A stretch of DNA of 64,000 nucleotides, taken from contig NZ_JAQZAT010000016.1 of NCBI RefSeq assembly GCF_028736925.1, positions 44,305-108,304 on the forward strand, written 5' to 3'. This document shows, in pieces, positions 48,715 through 58,483 of this stretch. The notes beneath the pieces were generated by a model. The model was not told the origin of the DNA and searched no databases. It saw only the letters and a list, made by a program, of their open reading frames with translations. Made by a program: the position numbers and the translations under genes. The DNA is from Flavivirga sp. 57AJ16. GTDB lineage: Bacteria > Bacteroidota > Bacteroidia > Flavobacteriales > Flavobacteriaceae. Position 1 is the stretch's first letter; each line of letters begins with the position of its first letter.

Positions 48715-51330
48715 ATGAAGTCACAAGACATACGTTCGAAGTTTTTAAGTTTTTTTGAAGAAAAAAAGCATAGTATAGTCCCATCTGCACCTATGGTTTT
48801 AAAGGATGATCCTACCTTAATGTTCGTAAATTCTGGAATGGCTCCTTTTAAAGAATATTTTTTGGGCAATGCACAACCAAAAAACAGCCGTATTTCCGAT
48901 TCCCAAAAGTGTTTACGTGTTTCGGGAAAACATAACGATTTAGAGGAAGTGGGCTACGATACATATCACCATACGCTTTTTGAGATGCTTGGTAATTGGA
49001 GTTTTGGGGACTACTTTAAAAAAGAAGCCATTGCCTGGGCCTGGGAGCTGTTAACTGAGGTTTACGGTATTGATAAGGATATATTATATGTGACTGTTTT
49101 TGAAGGGAGCAATGATGCAGATAATCTTTCAATGGATACAGAAGCTTACGATTTTTGGAAACAACACATTGCAGAAGACCGTATTTTAAAAGGCAATAAA
49201 AAGGATAATTTCTGGGAAATGGGAGAACAGGGACCTTGTGGCCCTTGTAGTGAAATACATGTTGATATCCGTTCTGCGGAAGAAAAAGCGAAAGTTCCAG
49301 GGAAAGATTTAATAAACCAGGACCATCCGCAAGTTGTGGAAATTTGGAATTTGGTTTTCATGCAGTACAATCGAAAGGCAAATGGTAGTTTGGAGGAACT
49401 TCCTGATAAACATATCGATACGGGCATGGGCTTTGAACGTTTGTGTATGGTCTTGCAAGGAGTTCAATCTAATTACGATACAGATGTTTTTACGCCTTTA
49501 ATTAGGGAAATAGAAATAATTACTGAAAAGAAGTATGGTAAGCGGGAAAAAGTCGATGTCGCTATTCGTGTTATAGCCGATCATGTTAGAGCTGTAGCAT
49601 TCTCTATAGCAGATGGGCAGTTACCGACTAATACGGGAGCTGGCTATGTTATTCGCAGAATTTTAAGACGTGCCATACGTTACGGTTTTACATTTCTAGG
49701 AAAAAAAGAAGCATTCATTTATAGGTTAGTTGATGTCTTGAGTAAGAAAATGGGAACAGCTTTTCCCGAATTAAAAGCTCAAAAACAGCTTATTGAAAAT
49801 ATTATTAAGGAAGAGGAGCAATCCTTTTTAAGAACCTTGGATCAAGGTTTGGTGTTGCTAAACAGAATCGTTGAAGAAACAAAAGGAGACACGGTATCTG
49901 GAGAAAAGGCTTTCGAGTTATACGATACTTATGGCTTTCCCATAGATTTAACAGCACTTATTCTAAATGAAAAAGGATTAAAACTTGATGAAAAAGGGTT
50001 TGAAGCCGAACTTCAAAAACAGAAGGACCGTTCGCGTGCTGCCAGTGAAATATCAACAGATGATTGGACCATTCTATTTGATGATGTAGAGGAGGAATTT
50101 GTAGGATACGATACGCTTGAGGCCAACGTTAAATTGACCCGATATAGAAAAGTTGTTTCTAAAAAGGATGGGGAAATGTATCAATTGGTATTCAATATCA
50201 CACCATTTTACCCCGAGGGAGGTGGGCAAGTAGGAGATAAGGGGTATTTAGAAGATATACATGGTGATGTTGTTTATATTCTAGACACGAAGAAAGAAAA
50301 CAATGTGATTATTCATTTTGCCAAAAACTTACCGGAACACATTGAAGAAACATTTAAAGCGGTTGTAGATTCAAAACAACGTTATAGGACAGAATGTAAC
50401 CATACCGCTACGCATTTATTGCACCAGGCTTTAAGAGAGGTTTTGGGCACACACGTGGAGCAAAAAGGAAGCGCGGTCCACGCAAAGTATTTACGCTTCG
50501 ATTTTTCACATTTTTCAAAGCTAACTGTTGAAGAGCTCCGGGATGTTGAAAATTTTGTAAATGCCAGGATCGAAGGGAAATTACCTTTAATAGAAAAAAG
50601 AAATATGCCTAAAGAAGAGGCTATAGCAGATGGAGCTATGAGTTTATTTGGCGAAAAATATGGCGATACGGTGCGTGCCGTTCGTTTTGGACAATCTATT
50701 GAGCTTTGTGGAGGAACGCACGTTAAAAATACAGCAGATATTTGGCATTTTAAAATAGTATCTGAAGGTGCAGTGGCCGCAGGGATTCGTAGAATTGAAG
50801 CTATTACCAACGATGCTGTCAAAGATTTTTATTTTGAAAATAATCGCGCTTATTTTGAAATGAAGGATTTGCTTAACAATACAAAAGAACCAGTAAAAGC
50901 TTTACAAAGTTTACAAGAGGAAAATGCCCATCTTAAAAAGCAAATAGAAGCGCTTTTAAAAGATAAAGCTAAAAATATAAAGAGTGTGCTTAAAAGTGAG
51001 TTACAGGATATTAATGGGATACAGTTTTTATCAAAAAAAATAGATTTAGATGCAGGAGGCATAAAAGATATAGCTTTTGAGTTGGGAAGTCAGTTTGATA
51101 ATTTATTCCTGTTATTCGGAGCTGAGCAAAATGGGAAAGCACTGTTGTCTTGTTATATTTCAAAAGAACTGGTAGACAGTAAAGCATTAAATGCAGGCCA
51201 AGTGGTTAGAGAGCTAGGAAAGTATATTCAAGGCGGAGGCGGCGGCCAACCATTTTTTGCTACAGCGGGAGGAAAGAATCCTAACGGGATTGATGAGGCA
51301 TTGGCAAAGGGTAAGGATTATTTGAATTGA
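48715..51330 (+). CDS. alaS: Alanine--tRNA ligase
   Basis: The 871-residue, full-length AlaRS has the class II catalytic core (motif 1 [27 protein letters not shown]-like motif GMGFERL), the tRNA-binding helical domain, the editing domain with zinc ligands in [14 protein letters not shown] and CGGTHVKN, and a C-Ala domain ending in a [14 protein letters not shown] glycine-rich segment. It charges tRNA-Ala and hydrolyses Ser/Gly-tRNA-Ala. Possible -7 box TATTTTTG at 48507-48514, which would imply a leader of about 200 bases. Confidence 0.98.
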   Translation: MKSQDIRSKFLSFFEEKKHSIVPSAPMVLKDDPTLMFVNSGMAPFKEYFLGNAQPKNSRISDSQKCLRVSGKHNDLEEVGYDTYHHTLFEMLGNWSFGDYFKKEAIAWAWELLTEVYGIDKDILYVTVFEGSNDADNLSMDTEAYDFWKQHIAEDRILKGNKKDNFWEMGEQGPCGPCSEIHVDIRSAEEKAKVPGKDLINQDHPQVVEIWNLVFMQYNRKANGSLEELPDKHIDTGMGFERLCMVLQGVQSNYDTDVFTPLIREIEIITEKKYGKREKVDVAIRVIADHVRAVAFSIADGQLPTNTGAGYVIRRILRRAIRYGFTFLGKKEAFIYRLVDVLSKKMGTAFPELKAQKQLIENIIKEEEQSFLRTLDQGLVLLNRIVEETKGDTVSGEKAFELYDTYGFPIDLTALILNEKGLKLDEKGFEAELQKQKDRSRAASEISTDDWTILFDDVEEEFVGYDTLEANVKLTRYRKVVSKKDGEMYQLVFNITPFYPEGGGQVGDKGYLEDIHGDVVYILDTKKENNVIIHFAKNLPEHIEETFKAVVDSKQRYRTECNHTATHLLHQALREVLGTHVEQKGSAVHAKYLRFDFSHFSKLTVEELRDVENFVNARIEGKLPLIEKRNMPKEEAIADGAMSLFGEKYGDTVRAVRFGQSIELCGGTHVKNTADIWHFKIVSEGAVAAGIRRIEAITNDAVKDFYFENNRAYFEMKDLLNNTKEPVKALQSLQEENAHLKKQIEALLKDKAKNIKSVLKSELQDINGIQFLSKKIDLDAGGIKDIAFELGSQFDNLFLLFGAEQNGKALLSCYISKELVDSKALNAGQVVRELGKYIQGGGGGQPFFATAGGKNPNGIDEALAKGKDYLN

Positions 51331-51373
51331 TCTCGCATGGTCGTTAGCAAAGGCTAAGGGTTGTTTGAATCGA

Positions 51374-51837
51374 TCTCGCAAAGGCGTGGAGACGCAAAGT
51401 TTTGTGAATAAAAAAGAACAGGTTTTTGAGAATTATTTAGCTACAAAAATAGTTGAGTTGTTATCATATTCATATTGGTTTAGGCCCAGGCTTGTTGGAA
51501 TCTGTTTATGAGGAGATTTTATTTTCTGAACTAACCGGAAGAGGATTTGAAGTAGAACGTCAAAAGAAATTGCCAGTGGTCTGGAAAGACAAAACATTAG
51601 ATTTGGGATTTAGAACCGATTTAATTGTAGAGGGCAGGGTTATAATTGAAATTAAATCAGTGCAAGAAATTCCCCTGTTCATCCTAAACAATTATTGACA
51701 TATCTAAAATTATCAGGATTAAAACTAGGACTACTGATTAGTTTCAACAGTCCGTTAATAAAAACAGGAATAACTAGAATAGTCAATGGTTTATAAAGAT
51801 ACCCTTTTTAACTTTGGGTCTCCGTGCCTTAGCGAGA
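51374..51837. mobile_element. Inverted-repeat-bounded GxxExxY cassette
   Basis: 51374-51402 and 51810-51837 are inverted repeats, about 24 of 28 positions complementary (GGAGAC and CAAAG cores), and closely flank a broken GxxExxY gene. A shorter related word follows at 51847-51865, and another lies at 51331-51360. No transposase is present. I infer a mobile or formerly mobile cassette; the movement mechanism is unknown. Confidence 0.6.
51404..51796 (+). pseudogene. GxxExxY protein gene with two frameshifts
   Basis: The pieces in order: frame 1 from a GTG at 51404 (VNKKEQVFENYLATKIVEL); a shift near 51458-51465, where about two bases appear lost; then CYHIHIGLGPGLLESVYEE through RTDLIVEGRVIIEIKSVQEI. 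A second shift follows in the CCCC run at about 51673-51676, where one base appears lost. The frame is then VHPKQLLTYLKLSGLKLGLL... to TAA at 51796. The GxxExxY hallmark (GLLESVYEE) is intact. Restored, the product would be about 130 residues, the usual size. The function of the family is unknown. Confidence 0.82.
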
Positions 51838-51867
51838 AAACCCCTTAGCATCTTTACGAGAAAATAG

Positions 51868-52833
51868 ATGAAACTACAAACAAAAATACCATTAGAAAAA
51901 CAGTCTAAAAATCTAATAGACTATAAATCCAATATACTTTTATTAGGTTCGTGTTTTGTAGAAAATATTGGAAAGAAGCTAGATTATTATAAATTTCAAA
52001 ACACTCAAAATCCATTTGGTATTTTATTTCATCCCAAGGCCATTGAGAATTTCATTTCACATGCTATAAATGAAAAAACCTATTTAGAAGAAGCGGTCTT
52101 TTTTCATAATGAGCAATGGCATTGCTTTCACGCACATTCAAAGTTAAGCAATACCTCTAAAGAAAATTTGCTAGATGATTTAAATAGAAATATCAAGTCA
52201 ACAAATCTACAAATCAAGAAATCAACACATATTATTATCACTTTAGGAACAGCCTGGGTATATCGTTCTGTGGGCACCATGGAAATTGTTGCGAATTGCC
52301 ATAAAATTCCCCAAAGGCAATTTACAAAAGAGTTGCTGTCGGTCGATGAAATTTCTAAATCAATAGCGTCTATAGTAAACATGATTAGAGGTGTAAACCC
52401 TAAAGCATCCATCATTTTTACCGTATCACCAATACGTCACTTAAAAGATGGATTTGTAGAGAATACACAGAGTAAAGCACATTTAATTTCTGCCCTTCAT
52501 CAGTTTATAAATCAAAAATCGTCAACCGCCAATAGTCAATCGTTCTATTTTCCTTCTTATGAAATGATGATGGACGAACTTCGCGATTATCGTTTTTATA
52601 AAGAAGATATGGTCCATCCAAGCGAAATAGCTATTCATTATATTTGGAATCGTTTTCATGAGGTTTGGATATCTTCAAAAGCAGATAAAACAATGGAAGA
52701 AGTTAATGCCATTCAAAAAGGATTACAGCATCACCCGTTTAATTCTACTTCAGAAGCACACCAAAAATTTCTTCAAAAATTAGAATTAAAAAAAGAGGCA
52801 TTACGATCTCAATTCCTACACATTTCATTCTAA
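51868..52833 (+). CDS. GSCFA-domain protein
   Basis: The protein has 321 residues. The motif giving the family its name is in LLLGSCFVENIGKKLDYYKF (about 26-45), followed by NPFGILFHP, LGTAWVYR and a C-terminal DMVHPSEIAIHYIWNRF. The fold is SGNH-hydrolase-like: the Ser of GSCF and the late His-Pro-Ser would be catalytic candidates. The substrate is unknown. A four-word heptamer array (52517-52544) is embedded in its coding sequence at about residues 217-226, encoding KSSTANSQS, probably a repeat-derived surface loop. Confidence 0.88.
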   Translation: MKLQTKIPLEKQSKNLIDYKSNILLLGSCFVENIGKKLDYYKFQNTQNPFGILFHPKAIENFISHAINEKTYLEEAVFFHNEQWHCFHAHSKLSNTSKENLLDDLNRNIKSTNLQIKKSTHIIITLGTAWVYRSVGTMEIVANCHKIPQRQFTKELLSVDEISKSIASIVNMIRGVNPKASIIFTVSPIRHLKDGFVENTQSKAHLISALHQFINQKSSTANSQSFYFPSYEMMMDELRDYRFYKEDMVHPSEIAIHYIWNRFHEVWISSKADKTMEEVNAIQKGLQHHPFNSTSEAHQKFLQKLELKKEALRSQFLHISF

Positions 52834-53266
52834 TAATTTTTTTAAGCATTGAACCTCTATTATAATAAATATGTAGGAGTGTGGTTAGGTTCTTTTTAAG
52901 AACAGGTCTAATTTATAGTATGGATTTTATTTTTACAAACTGTAGTTTTTGTAATATTATACTTAAACAAGGTGTTAACAAGGATGGAGAAAATATTATT
53001 ACGCTTCATCTTTTTTTAATAGCGTTTTATCGATAAATTACGAATTCTTAAACTAATAATTGTAGATTTAATTCGCTATTAATCAGTTCATATTAAAACC
53101 ACCAATTGTAAAAAATCAGTCAAATGATTTATGATTGGTGTTTTTTTGTAGCATGGTTTGTGTAAATTATAATGGCTCAATAAACTAGAAGTAATACCAA
53201 AAGTAAAAGCAGGTTAACTTAATATTTGTTTAACCTTAGTTTAATATAAGGGGGCTGAAAAGCCTG

Positions 53267-53355
53267 TATATTTGCAGTGTTAGTTTAGTTTAATTTAGTT
53301 TGCTTTAAATGCATTAGTTTAGACTTCTTATGTCGAAGAAAACTAATGTTTTTTT
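53267..53355 (+). promoter_or_regulatory. Isolated promoter box and terminator hairpin; possible short RNA in the 52834-53702 gap
   Basis: TATATTTG at 53267-53274 fits the -7 consensus. It is followed 38 bases later by a hairpin (CATTAGTTT at 53312-53320 with AAACTAATG at 53340-53348, and an inner CTTC/GAAG pair) and then seven T residues. The transcript would be about 75 bases: a small RNA or an attenuated leader. No clear -33 element is seen. The rest of the 870-base gap is AT-rich without a credible gene. Confidence 0.4.
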
Positions 53356-53702
53356 GTTTAAATGAAAACACGAATTCTTAGAAGCTAACAAAGCATCCAC
53401 CAGCACGACCATTCTAGGCTGTGTTAAAATTGTTTTAGGCTTATAGCTAAATCCATAAAAATAACATGAACCTTCAGAGTAAAAAACCGAATTTCTTCGT
53501 TAAAAATACTCGACGTAACTTAGTTATGCCTACGCTTTTTACCTAGAACTTCAATTTTTTATATCTAAATATTCTATGCCATTTTATATCGACTTAGCTA
53601 TAGTGTGAACAGGTCCTTGTAAAAATGGACATCTAAGTAAAAAAGGAATACGTAAGTATATATTGAAGAAGGTTAGTTCTAAAATATTTCTTTACTTAGC
53701 AT

Positions 53703-54341
53703 ATGCGTAAAATTCTATTTGGTGTAATAATTACTTTAATAGTCCTGTTTTCCTTTAAATATTGTGGAGATAAACAGGAAAACAAGATCGTGCTTCAAGA
53801 AAGCTCTGCACTCATTCGGGAACAAATTAAAAATGTTGGAAAATTAGTCGTAACAGAAGGACATTTTAGTGAGGTCTTTAACTATAGGAATTCCAAAGAT
53901 ATTTTTGGAAATTATTTTACTTCAGAAAAAAAAGCATTGGTAGTTGTTAATGCCGAAGTTACTATAGCCTATGATTTAAGCAAGATAGAATTTGAACTAG
54001 ATGAAATAAATAAAACACTGACCATTTTAAGCATTCCAAAAGAAGAAATAAAAATCAATCCGGATTTGGAGTATTATGATATTCAGTCAGATTTCTTCAA
54101 TCCTTTTGAAGCAAAAGATTATAATGATATAAAGAAGATCGTTAAGGCGTCACTAGGTAAAAAAATAGAAGCTTCTAGTTTAAAGGCAAATGCCAAGAAT
54201 AGATTAATAAGTGAGCTCTCAAAGTTTTATATTCTAACCAATTCTTTAGGATGGATATTGAAATATGACGAAACCCATATAGCGACCCCGGAATTAATAA
54301 AAGGTATCAAACCAGAGATCCCGATTTTTCAGCGGGATTAG
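53703..54341 (+). CDS. DUF4230 domain-containing protein
   Basis: The protein has 212 residues: an N-terminal membrane anchor (about 3-20) and then a DUF4230 domain (about 35-190) with VGKLVVTEGHFSEVFNYRN, KKALVVVNAEVTIAYDLSKI and LTILSIPKEEIKINPDLEYY. The domain is probably periplasmic. Function unknown. It lies 46 bases upstream of the TetR regulator of the phenylacetate genes, on the same strand, but need not be part of that system. Confidence 0.85.
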   Translation: MRKILFGVIITLIVLFSFKYCGDKQENKIVLQESSALIREQIKNVGKLVVTEGHFSEVFNYRNSKDIFGNYFTSEKKALVVVNAEVTIAYDLSKIEFELDEINKTLTILSIPKEEIKINPDLEYYDIQSDFFNPFEAKDYNDIKKIVKASLGKKIEASSLKANAKNRLISELSKFYILTNSLGWILKYDETHIATPELIKGIKPEIPIFQRD

Positions 54342-54387
54342 CCTGTCACGCAATGGGCGTAGACCAATAAAAACTTTAAAACTTTAA

Positions 54388-54957
54388 ATGAAAGTAGAAA
54401 CACGTAAAGAGGAGATTATAAAAACATCCACAATTCTTTTCCAAAAAAAAGGCTATAGTGCAGTTACTATGCGAGATATAGCTAAAGTAATGGGCATTAA
54501 AGCAGCGAGTCTATATAATCATATCGATTCTAAACAAGAAATTTTATCGAATATCATTATATCTCTGGCAGAAGAGTTTACAGACGGAATGCGGGTTATT
54601 ATGAATTCAAATGATTCAAGTATAGATAAGCTAAGTAGCATAGTAAAACTTCATGTAGATATTACTTCCAGAAATACATCGGGAATGGCTTCATTAAATA
54701 ACGATTGGATGCATCTTAAAGAAGATTTAGATTATTATTTAAAGTTGCGCTTGGATTATGAAGATAACATTAGGCAGATAATCGAGCAAGGCATTTTAAA
54801 CGATCAACTTCAAGATTCCAATGCAGAAGTGATGCTGTTTTCAATGTTATCTACCTTGCGCTCATTGTATATATGGATTCCGAGCAAGGAAGATTTAAAC
54901 CCATTGGAACTGGCCAAAAACCTTAACAAAGTTTTATTAACGGGAATTATTAAATAG
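54388..54957 (+). CDS. TetR/AcrR-family regulator of the phenylacetate operon (PaaR-like)
   Basis: The protein has 189 residues. The N-terminal TetR helix-turn-helix is at about 8-54 (IIKTSTILFQKKGYSAVTMR, VMGIKAASLYNHIDSKQEIL), with a helical ligand-binding domain after it. It is encoded 78 bases before paaE on the same strand, with a perfect palindrome between them. In relatives, phenylacetyl-CoA binding to a TetR repressor relieves paa repression. I infer the same here. Confidence 0.88.
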   Translation: MKVETRKEEIIKTSTILFQKKGYSAVTMRDIAKVMGIKAASLYNHIDSKQEILSNIIISLAEEFTDGMRVIMNSNDSSIDKLSSIVKLHVDITSRNTSGMASLNNDWMHLKEDLDYYLKLRLDYEDNIRQIIEQGILNDQLQDSNAEVMLFSMLSTLRSLYIWIPSKEDLNPLELAKNLNKVLLTGIIK

Positions 54958-54974
54958 TTTATCTATTTTTTTTG

Positions 54975-55007
54975 TAAATTTGTCATGTAAACTAACAATT
55001 GTTAGTT
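54975..55007 (+). promoter_or_regulatory. paa operon promoter with perfect 18-base palindromic operator
   Basis: TAAATTTG (54975-54982) fits the -7 box. AACTAACAATTGTTAGTT at 54990-55007 is a perfect palindrome that would overlap the transcription start. The ATG of paaE is 28 bases further on. This is the expected geometry for repression by the adjacent TetR protein. Confidence 0.75.
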
Positions 55008-55035
55008 AGGTTGTTTTTTAGAACTTAAATAATAT

Positions 55036-56109
55036 ATGGCAGAGTTTTATAGCATAAAAGTGGCTGATGTCTATAAGGAAACAAAGGATACTTCTGTAGT
55101 CGTTTTTGATATTCCAGAGCATTTAAGAGATACATTTAAATTTATCCAAGGGCAGCATCTTACATTAAAAAAAGAGATTAATGGTGAAGATGTGCGTAGA
55201 TCGTATTCTTTATGTTCAAGCCCCATAGATAATGAGTGGAAAGTGGCCATTAAGCAAATTCCAGGAGGTGTATTTTCAACATATGCCAATACAGAACTTA
55301 AAGCCGGGGACACATTAGAAATCATGGAACCTTCGGGCAATTTTTATGTAGATATTGATGCCTCCATCCCTAAAAATTATATTGGATTTGCTGCAGGAAG
55401 TGGCATTACGCCCATGCTATCCATAATTAAAACGCATTTAGAACTTGAGCCTAATAGTACATTCAAGCTGTTTTACTTGAATCGAACGGCAAAATCGATT
55501 ATCTTTAAGGAAGAAATAGAGCAACTCAAGAATACGTTTTTTCAAAGGTTCCATACGTTCCATTTTTTAACAAAAGAACAAAGGGACATTGAGTTTTTAA
55601 ATGGAAGGTTTACAAAGGAAAAACTACAAATATTAACCAATACATTTATTGACATAGCAGATACCAATGACTGCTTTATCTGTGGACCACAGGACATGAT
55701 TTTCTTAATTCGTGACGCGTTGCAAGGTGCTGGTTTAGAAGCATCTAAAATACATTATGAGTTATTTTTCTCTGGAAGCACAGACAAAGATAATAAGCAC
55801 ATTATCGAAGTATTAGAACATAAAGCAGAAGGAACGGCAGTCACTATTATTGATGGAGGAAAAGAGTTTCAATTCATTATGGGAGATGACTATGATAATC
55901 TTCTTGATGGAGCCTTGGCGGCAGGAGCCGATTTGCCTTTTGCATGTAAAGGAGGTGTTTGCAGTACCTGTAAGTGCAAAGTTATTGAAGGGACTGTTGA
56001 GATGAAAATTAACTATGCACTTGACGAGAAAGAAGTTGCTCAAAATCTGGTATTAAGTTGCCAGGCAGTTCCAACAAGTGAAAAGGTAATGGTCGATTTT
56101 GATGTGTAA
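55036..56109 (+). CDS. paaE: 1,2-phenylacetyl-CoA epoxidase, reductase subunit PaaE
   Basis: The protein has 357 residues: a ferredoxin-NADP reductase-like domain with flavin site RRSYSLCSSP (about 55-64) and NAD(P)H site GSGITPMLSI (about 120-129), then a plant-type 2Fe-2S ferredoxin domain with CKGGVCSTCKCKV (about 302-314) and a fourth Cys in LSCQAV. It passes electrons from NADPH to the PaaA di-iron site. It is the first gene of the operon here, whereas in E. coli paaE follows paaABCD. Confidence 0.95.
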   Translation: MAEFYSIKVADVYKETKDTSVVVFDIPEHLRDTFKFIQGQHLTLKKEINGEDVRRSYSLCSSPIDNEWKVAIKQIPGGVFSTYANTELKAGDTLEIMEPSGNFYVDIDASIPKNYIGFAAGSGITPMLSIIKTHLELEPNSTFKLFYLNRTAKSIIFKEEIEQLKNTFFQRFHTFHFLTKEQRDIEFLNGRFTKEKLQILTNTFIDIADTNDCFICGPQDMIFLIRDALQGAGLEASKIHYELFFSGSTDKDNKHIIEVLEHKAEGTAVTIIDGGKEFQFIMGDDYDNLLDGALAAGADLPFACKGGVCSTCKCKVIEGTVEMKINYALDEKEVAQNLVLSCQAVPTSEKVMVDFDV

Positions 56110-56139
56110 TAAAAAACAATTCACTAATAACTGAAAAAA

Positions 56140-57096
56140 ATGAGTGAAGCAGAAATAAAGAATTTAGAAGAAGCATTTGAAGCACGTATAGAACGCGACG
56201 AAAAAATTGAACCTAAGGATTGGATGCCGGAGAAATATCGTCAAACCCATATTAGGCAAATGTCGCAACACGCCCATTCTGAAATAATAGGCATGCTTCC
56301 AGAAGGCAATTGGATTTCTAGAGCCCCGTCTTTAAGAAGGAAAGTAGCGTTATTGGCTAAAGTTCAAGATGAAGGGGGACATGGCTTATATTTATATAGT
56401 GCTACCGAAACCCTAGGGATTACCAGAGACGAATTGTTTGAGCAGTTACATTCAGGTAAGGCAAAATACTCTAGTATTTTTAATTATCCGACCTTGACCT
56501 GGGCCGATATAGGCGCTATAGGCTGGTTGGTAGATGGTGCTGCCATTATAAATCAAGTGCCTTTATGCAATACGTCTTTTGGACCTTACGCAAGAGCTAT
56601 GGTAAGAGTGTGTAAAGAAGAGAGTTTCCACCAGCGACAAGGTTATGAAATTATGGTGAAGCTAGCTAAAGGAGCTCCTGAACAAAAAGAAATGGCTCAA
56701 GATGCATTGAACCGTTGGTGGTGGCCATCATTAATGATGCTTGGACCAACAGATAACCAATCGGTACATACGGCGCAGTCTATGAAATGGAAATTAAAGC
56801 GTAAAACAAATGACGAATTGCGCCAACAATTTATTGATCAAACGGTACCGCAAGCAGAACTTATAGGTTTAAAAGTTCCAGATGAAAATTTAAAATGGAA
56901 CGACGCTAAAAAAGGTTATGATTTTGGTGATATAGATTGGGACGAATTCTGGCAAGTTGTAAAAGGTCACGGACCATGTAACAAAGAACGTATGACTGCA
57001 AGGGTTAGTGCTTGGGAAAATGGCCAATGGGTTAGGGATGCAGCTATGGCACATGCAGAAAAGCAGGCAGCCTCTTTGCAAAAAGAGGTCTCATAA
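56140..57096 (+). CDS. paaA: 1,2-phenylacetyl-CoA epoxidase, catalytic subunit PaaA
   Basis: The protein has 318 residues of ferritin-like four-helix-bundle fold. The di-iron ligands are visible in [14 protein letters not shown] (about 75-88) and [10 protein letters not shown] (about 162-171), with a further Glu in [11 protein letters not shown]. It inserts one oxygen atom into phenylacetyl-CoA to form the 1,2-epoxide. It starts 30 bases after paaE. Confidence 0.96.
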   Translation: MSEAEIKNLEEAFEARIERDEKIEPKDWMPEKYRQTHIRQMSQHAHSEIIGMLPEGNWISRAPSLRRKVALLAKVQDEGGHGLYLYSATETLGITRDELFEQLHSGKAKYSSIFNYPTLTWADIGAIGWLVDGAAIINQVPLCNTSFGPYARAMVRVCKEESFHQRQGYEIMVKLAKGAPEQKEMAQDALNRWWWPSLMMLGPTDNQSVHTAQSMKWKLKRKTNDELRQQFIDQTVPQAELIGLKVPDENLKWNDAKKGYDFGDIDWDEFWQVVKGHGPCNKERMTARVSAWENGQWVRDAAMAHAEKQAASLQKEVS

Positions 57097-57149
57097 TAAA
57101 ATAAAAAATAAGTTTAATTAATAAGATACCCACTTTTGTGGGCAATACT

Positions 57150-57434
57150 ATGAAAAAAGAATGGCCACTTTGGGAAGTATTCGTAAGAAGTAAAAACGGA
57201 TTGGAACATCGTCATTTTGGAAGCCTGCACGCAGCAGATGCGGACATGGCTTTGGAAAATGCAAGGGATGTTTATACAAGAAGAAAAGAAGGTGTTAGTA
57301 TTTGGGTTGTTGAGTCTAAAAACATTACAGCCTCTAATCCAAAGAACAATGGTGAATTATTTGAGCCAGCTCAAGATAAAGTATATCGTCATCCAACATT
57401 TTATGTGTTGCCTGATGAGGTAAAGCATATGTGA
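57150..57434 (+). CDS. paaB: 1,2-phenylacetyl-CoA epoxidase subunit PaaB
   Basis: The ATG at 57150 gives 94 residues, beginning MKKEWPLWEVFVRSKNGLEH; a GTG four codons earlier is less likely. The sequence is typical PaaB with SLHAADADMALENARDVYTRR and FYVLPDEVKHM at the end. It is a small bridging subunit of the PaaABC complex. The stop codon is the first part of a hexamer word array (57432 onward). Confidence 0.94.
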   Translation: MKKEWPLWEVFVRSKNGLEHRHFGSLHAADADMALENARDVYTRRKEGVSIWVVESKNITASNPKNNGELFEPAQDKVYRHPTFYVLPDEVKHM

Positions 57435-57555
57435 AACTGAAACTGAACTTGAAATCGAAGTTGAACTTGAATTTGAACTTGAAAAATGATAGATAAATAT
57501 GAACAGAGATATTTCAACTTCAATTTCGACTTCAACTTCAATTTCAACATCAACT
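57432..57555. repeat. Inverted hexamer word arrays between paaB and paaC
   Basis: Left arm 57432-57485: nine 6-base words in register (TGAAAC, TGAACT, TGAAAT, CGAAGT types). Right arm 57511-57555: seven complementary words (ATTTCA, ACTTCA, ATTTCG types). The 25-base spacer has no gene. The two arms could fold into a hairpin of more than 35 base pairs between two operon genes. Confidence 0.8.
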
Positions 57556-57565
57556 ATAAAATAAG

Positions 57566-58318
57566 ATGAAAGAGAATTTATATAATTACATATTGGGTAT
57601 CGCTGATAATTGTCTGATTTTAGGACAAAGATTGGGCGAATTGTGTGGACATGGACCAAGCTTGGAAACAGACATTGGTTGCACGAACATTGCTTTAGAT
57701 TTACTAGGACAGGTACGTAGCTATTATCAATACGCAGCTCAGGTTGAGGGAGCGGGTAAAACTGAGGATGATATTGCGATGCTACGCCCAGAAAGAGGCT
57801 ATTTTAATACCTTATTGGTGGAGCAGCCCAATACGGATTTTGCCTATATAATGGCAAGACAATTTTTGTTTGATGCTTATCATTATATGTTTTTACAGGA
57901 ACTTAAAAATAGTAAGGATGAAACTTTAGCTGCCATAGCAAATAAGTCTATTAAAGAAGTGTCTTATCATTTACGTTTTTCTACAGATTGGATAATACGT
58001 TTAGGAGATGGCACCGAAGAAAGCCATGAACGTATGCAAGCCGCAGTAAATAGCTTATGGACATATACAGATGAGCTGTTCCATCAAACAGAAGCAGATA
58101 AAGTTATGATATCCCAAGGGGTAGGTGTAGAAACGGCTAACTTAAAAGAAGCTTATTACGGTAAAGTATCAGAAGTTTTAGAAAAAGCAACCTTATCGGT
58201 TCCGGAATCAAAATATTTTCAAAAAGGAGGAAAACAGGGTATTCATACAGAACATATGGGCTATTTGTTAGCAGATATGCAATATATGCAACGCGCATAT
58301 CCTAATATGGAGTGGTAA
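57566..58318 (+). CDS. paaC: 1,2-phenylacetyl-CoA epoxidase, structural subunit PaaC
   Basis: The protein has 250 residues of ferritin-like fold: LYNYILGIADNCLILGQRLG at the start, then LDLLGQVRSYYQYAAQ, QFLFDAYHYMFLQELKNS and EVSYHLRFSTDWIIRLGDGT, ending with GIHTEHMGYLLADMQYMQRA. PaaC is the catalytically inactive partner of PaaA and shapes the active complex. It is flanked by word arrays on both sides. Confidence 0.95.
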   Translation: MKENLYNYILGIADNCLILGQRLGELCGHGPSLETDIGCTNIALDLLGQVRSYYQYAAQVEGAGKTEDDIAMLRPERGYFNTLLVEQPNTDFAYIMARQFLFDAYHYMFLQELKNSKDETLAAIANKSIKEVSYHLRFSTDWIIRLGDGTEESHERMQAAVNSLWTYTDELFHQTEADKVMISQGVGVETANLKEAYYGKVSEVLEKATLSVPESKYFQKGGKQGIHTEHMGYLLADMQYMQRAYPNMEW

Positions 58319-58483
58319 AGCCCTCCTTAATCCTTCCAAAGGGAGGAGATTTGATTATGAATAAATTTAAGTATTCAAACAAAAAACAAATTAATTTCCG
58401 AATAAAGATCAGAAGGATTAGGGAAATGAAGATTAACAATTAATAAAATCATTGCAACAAGAACTAAAAACATGAATTAAGGT

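Noticed and set aside
57217..57423. Frame of 68 codons overlapping paaB
   Set aside because: A shifted-frame shadow of paaB, which has clear family motifs.
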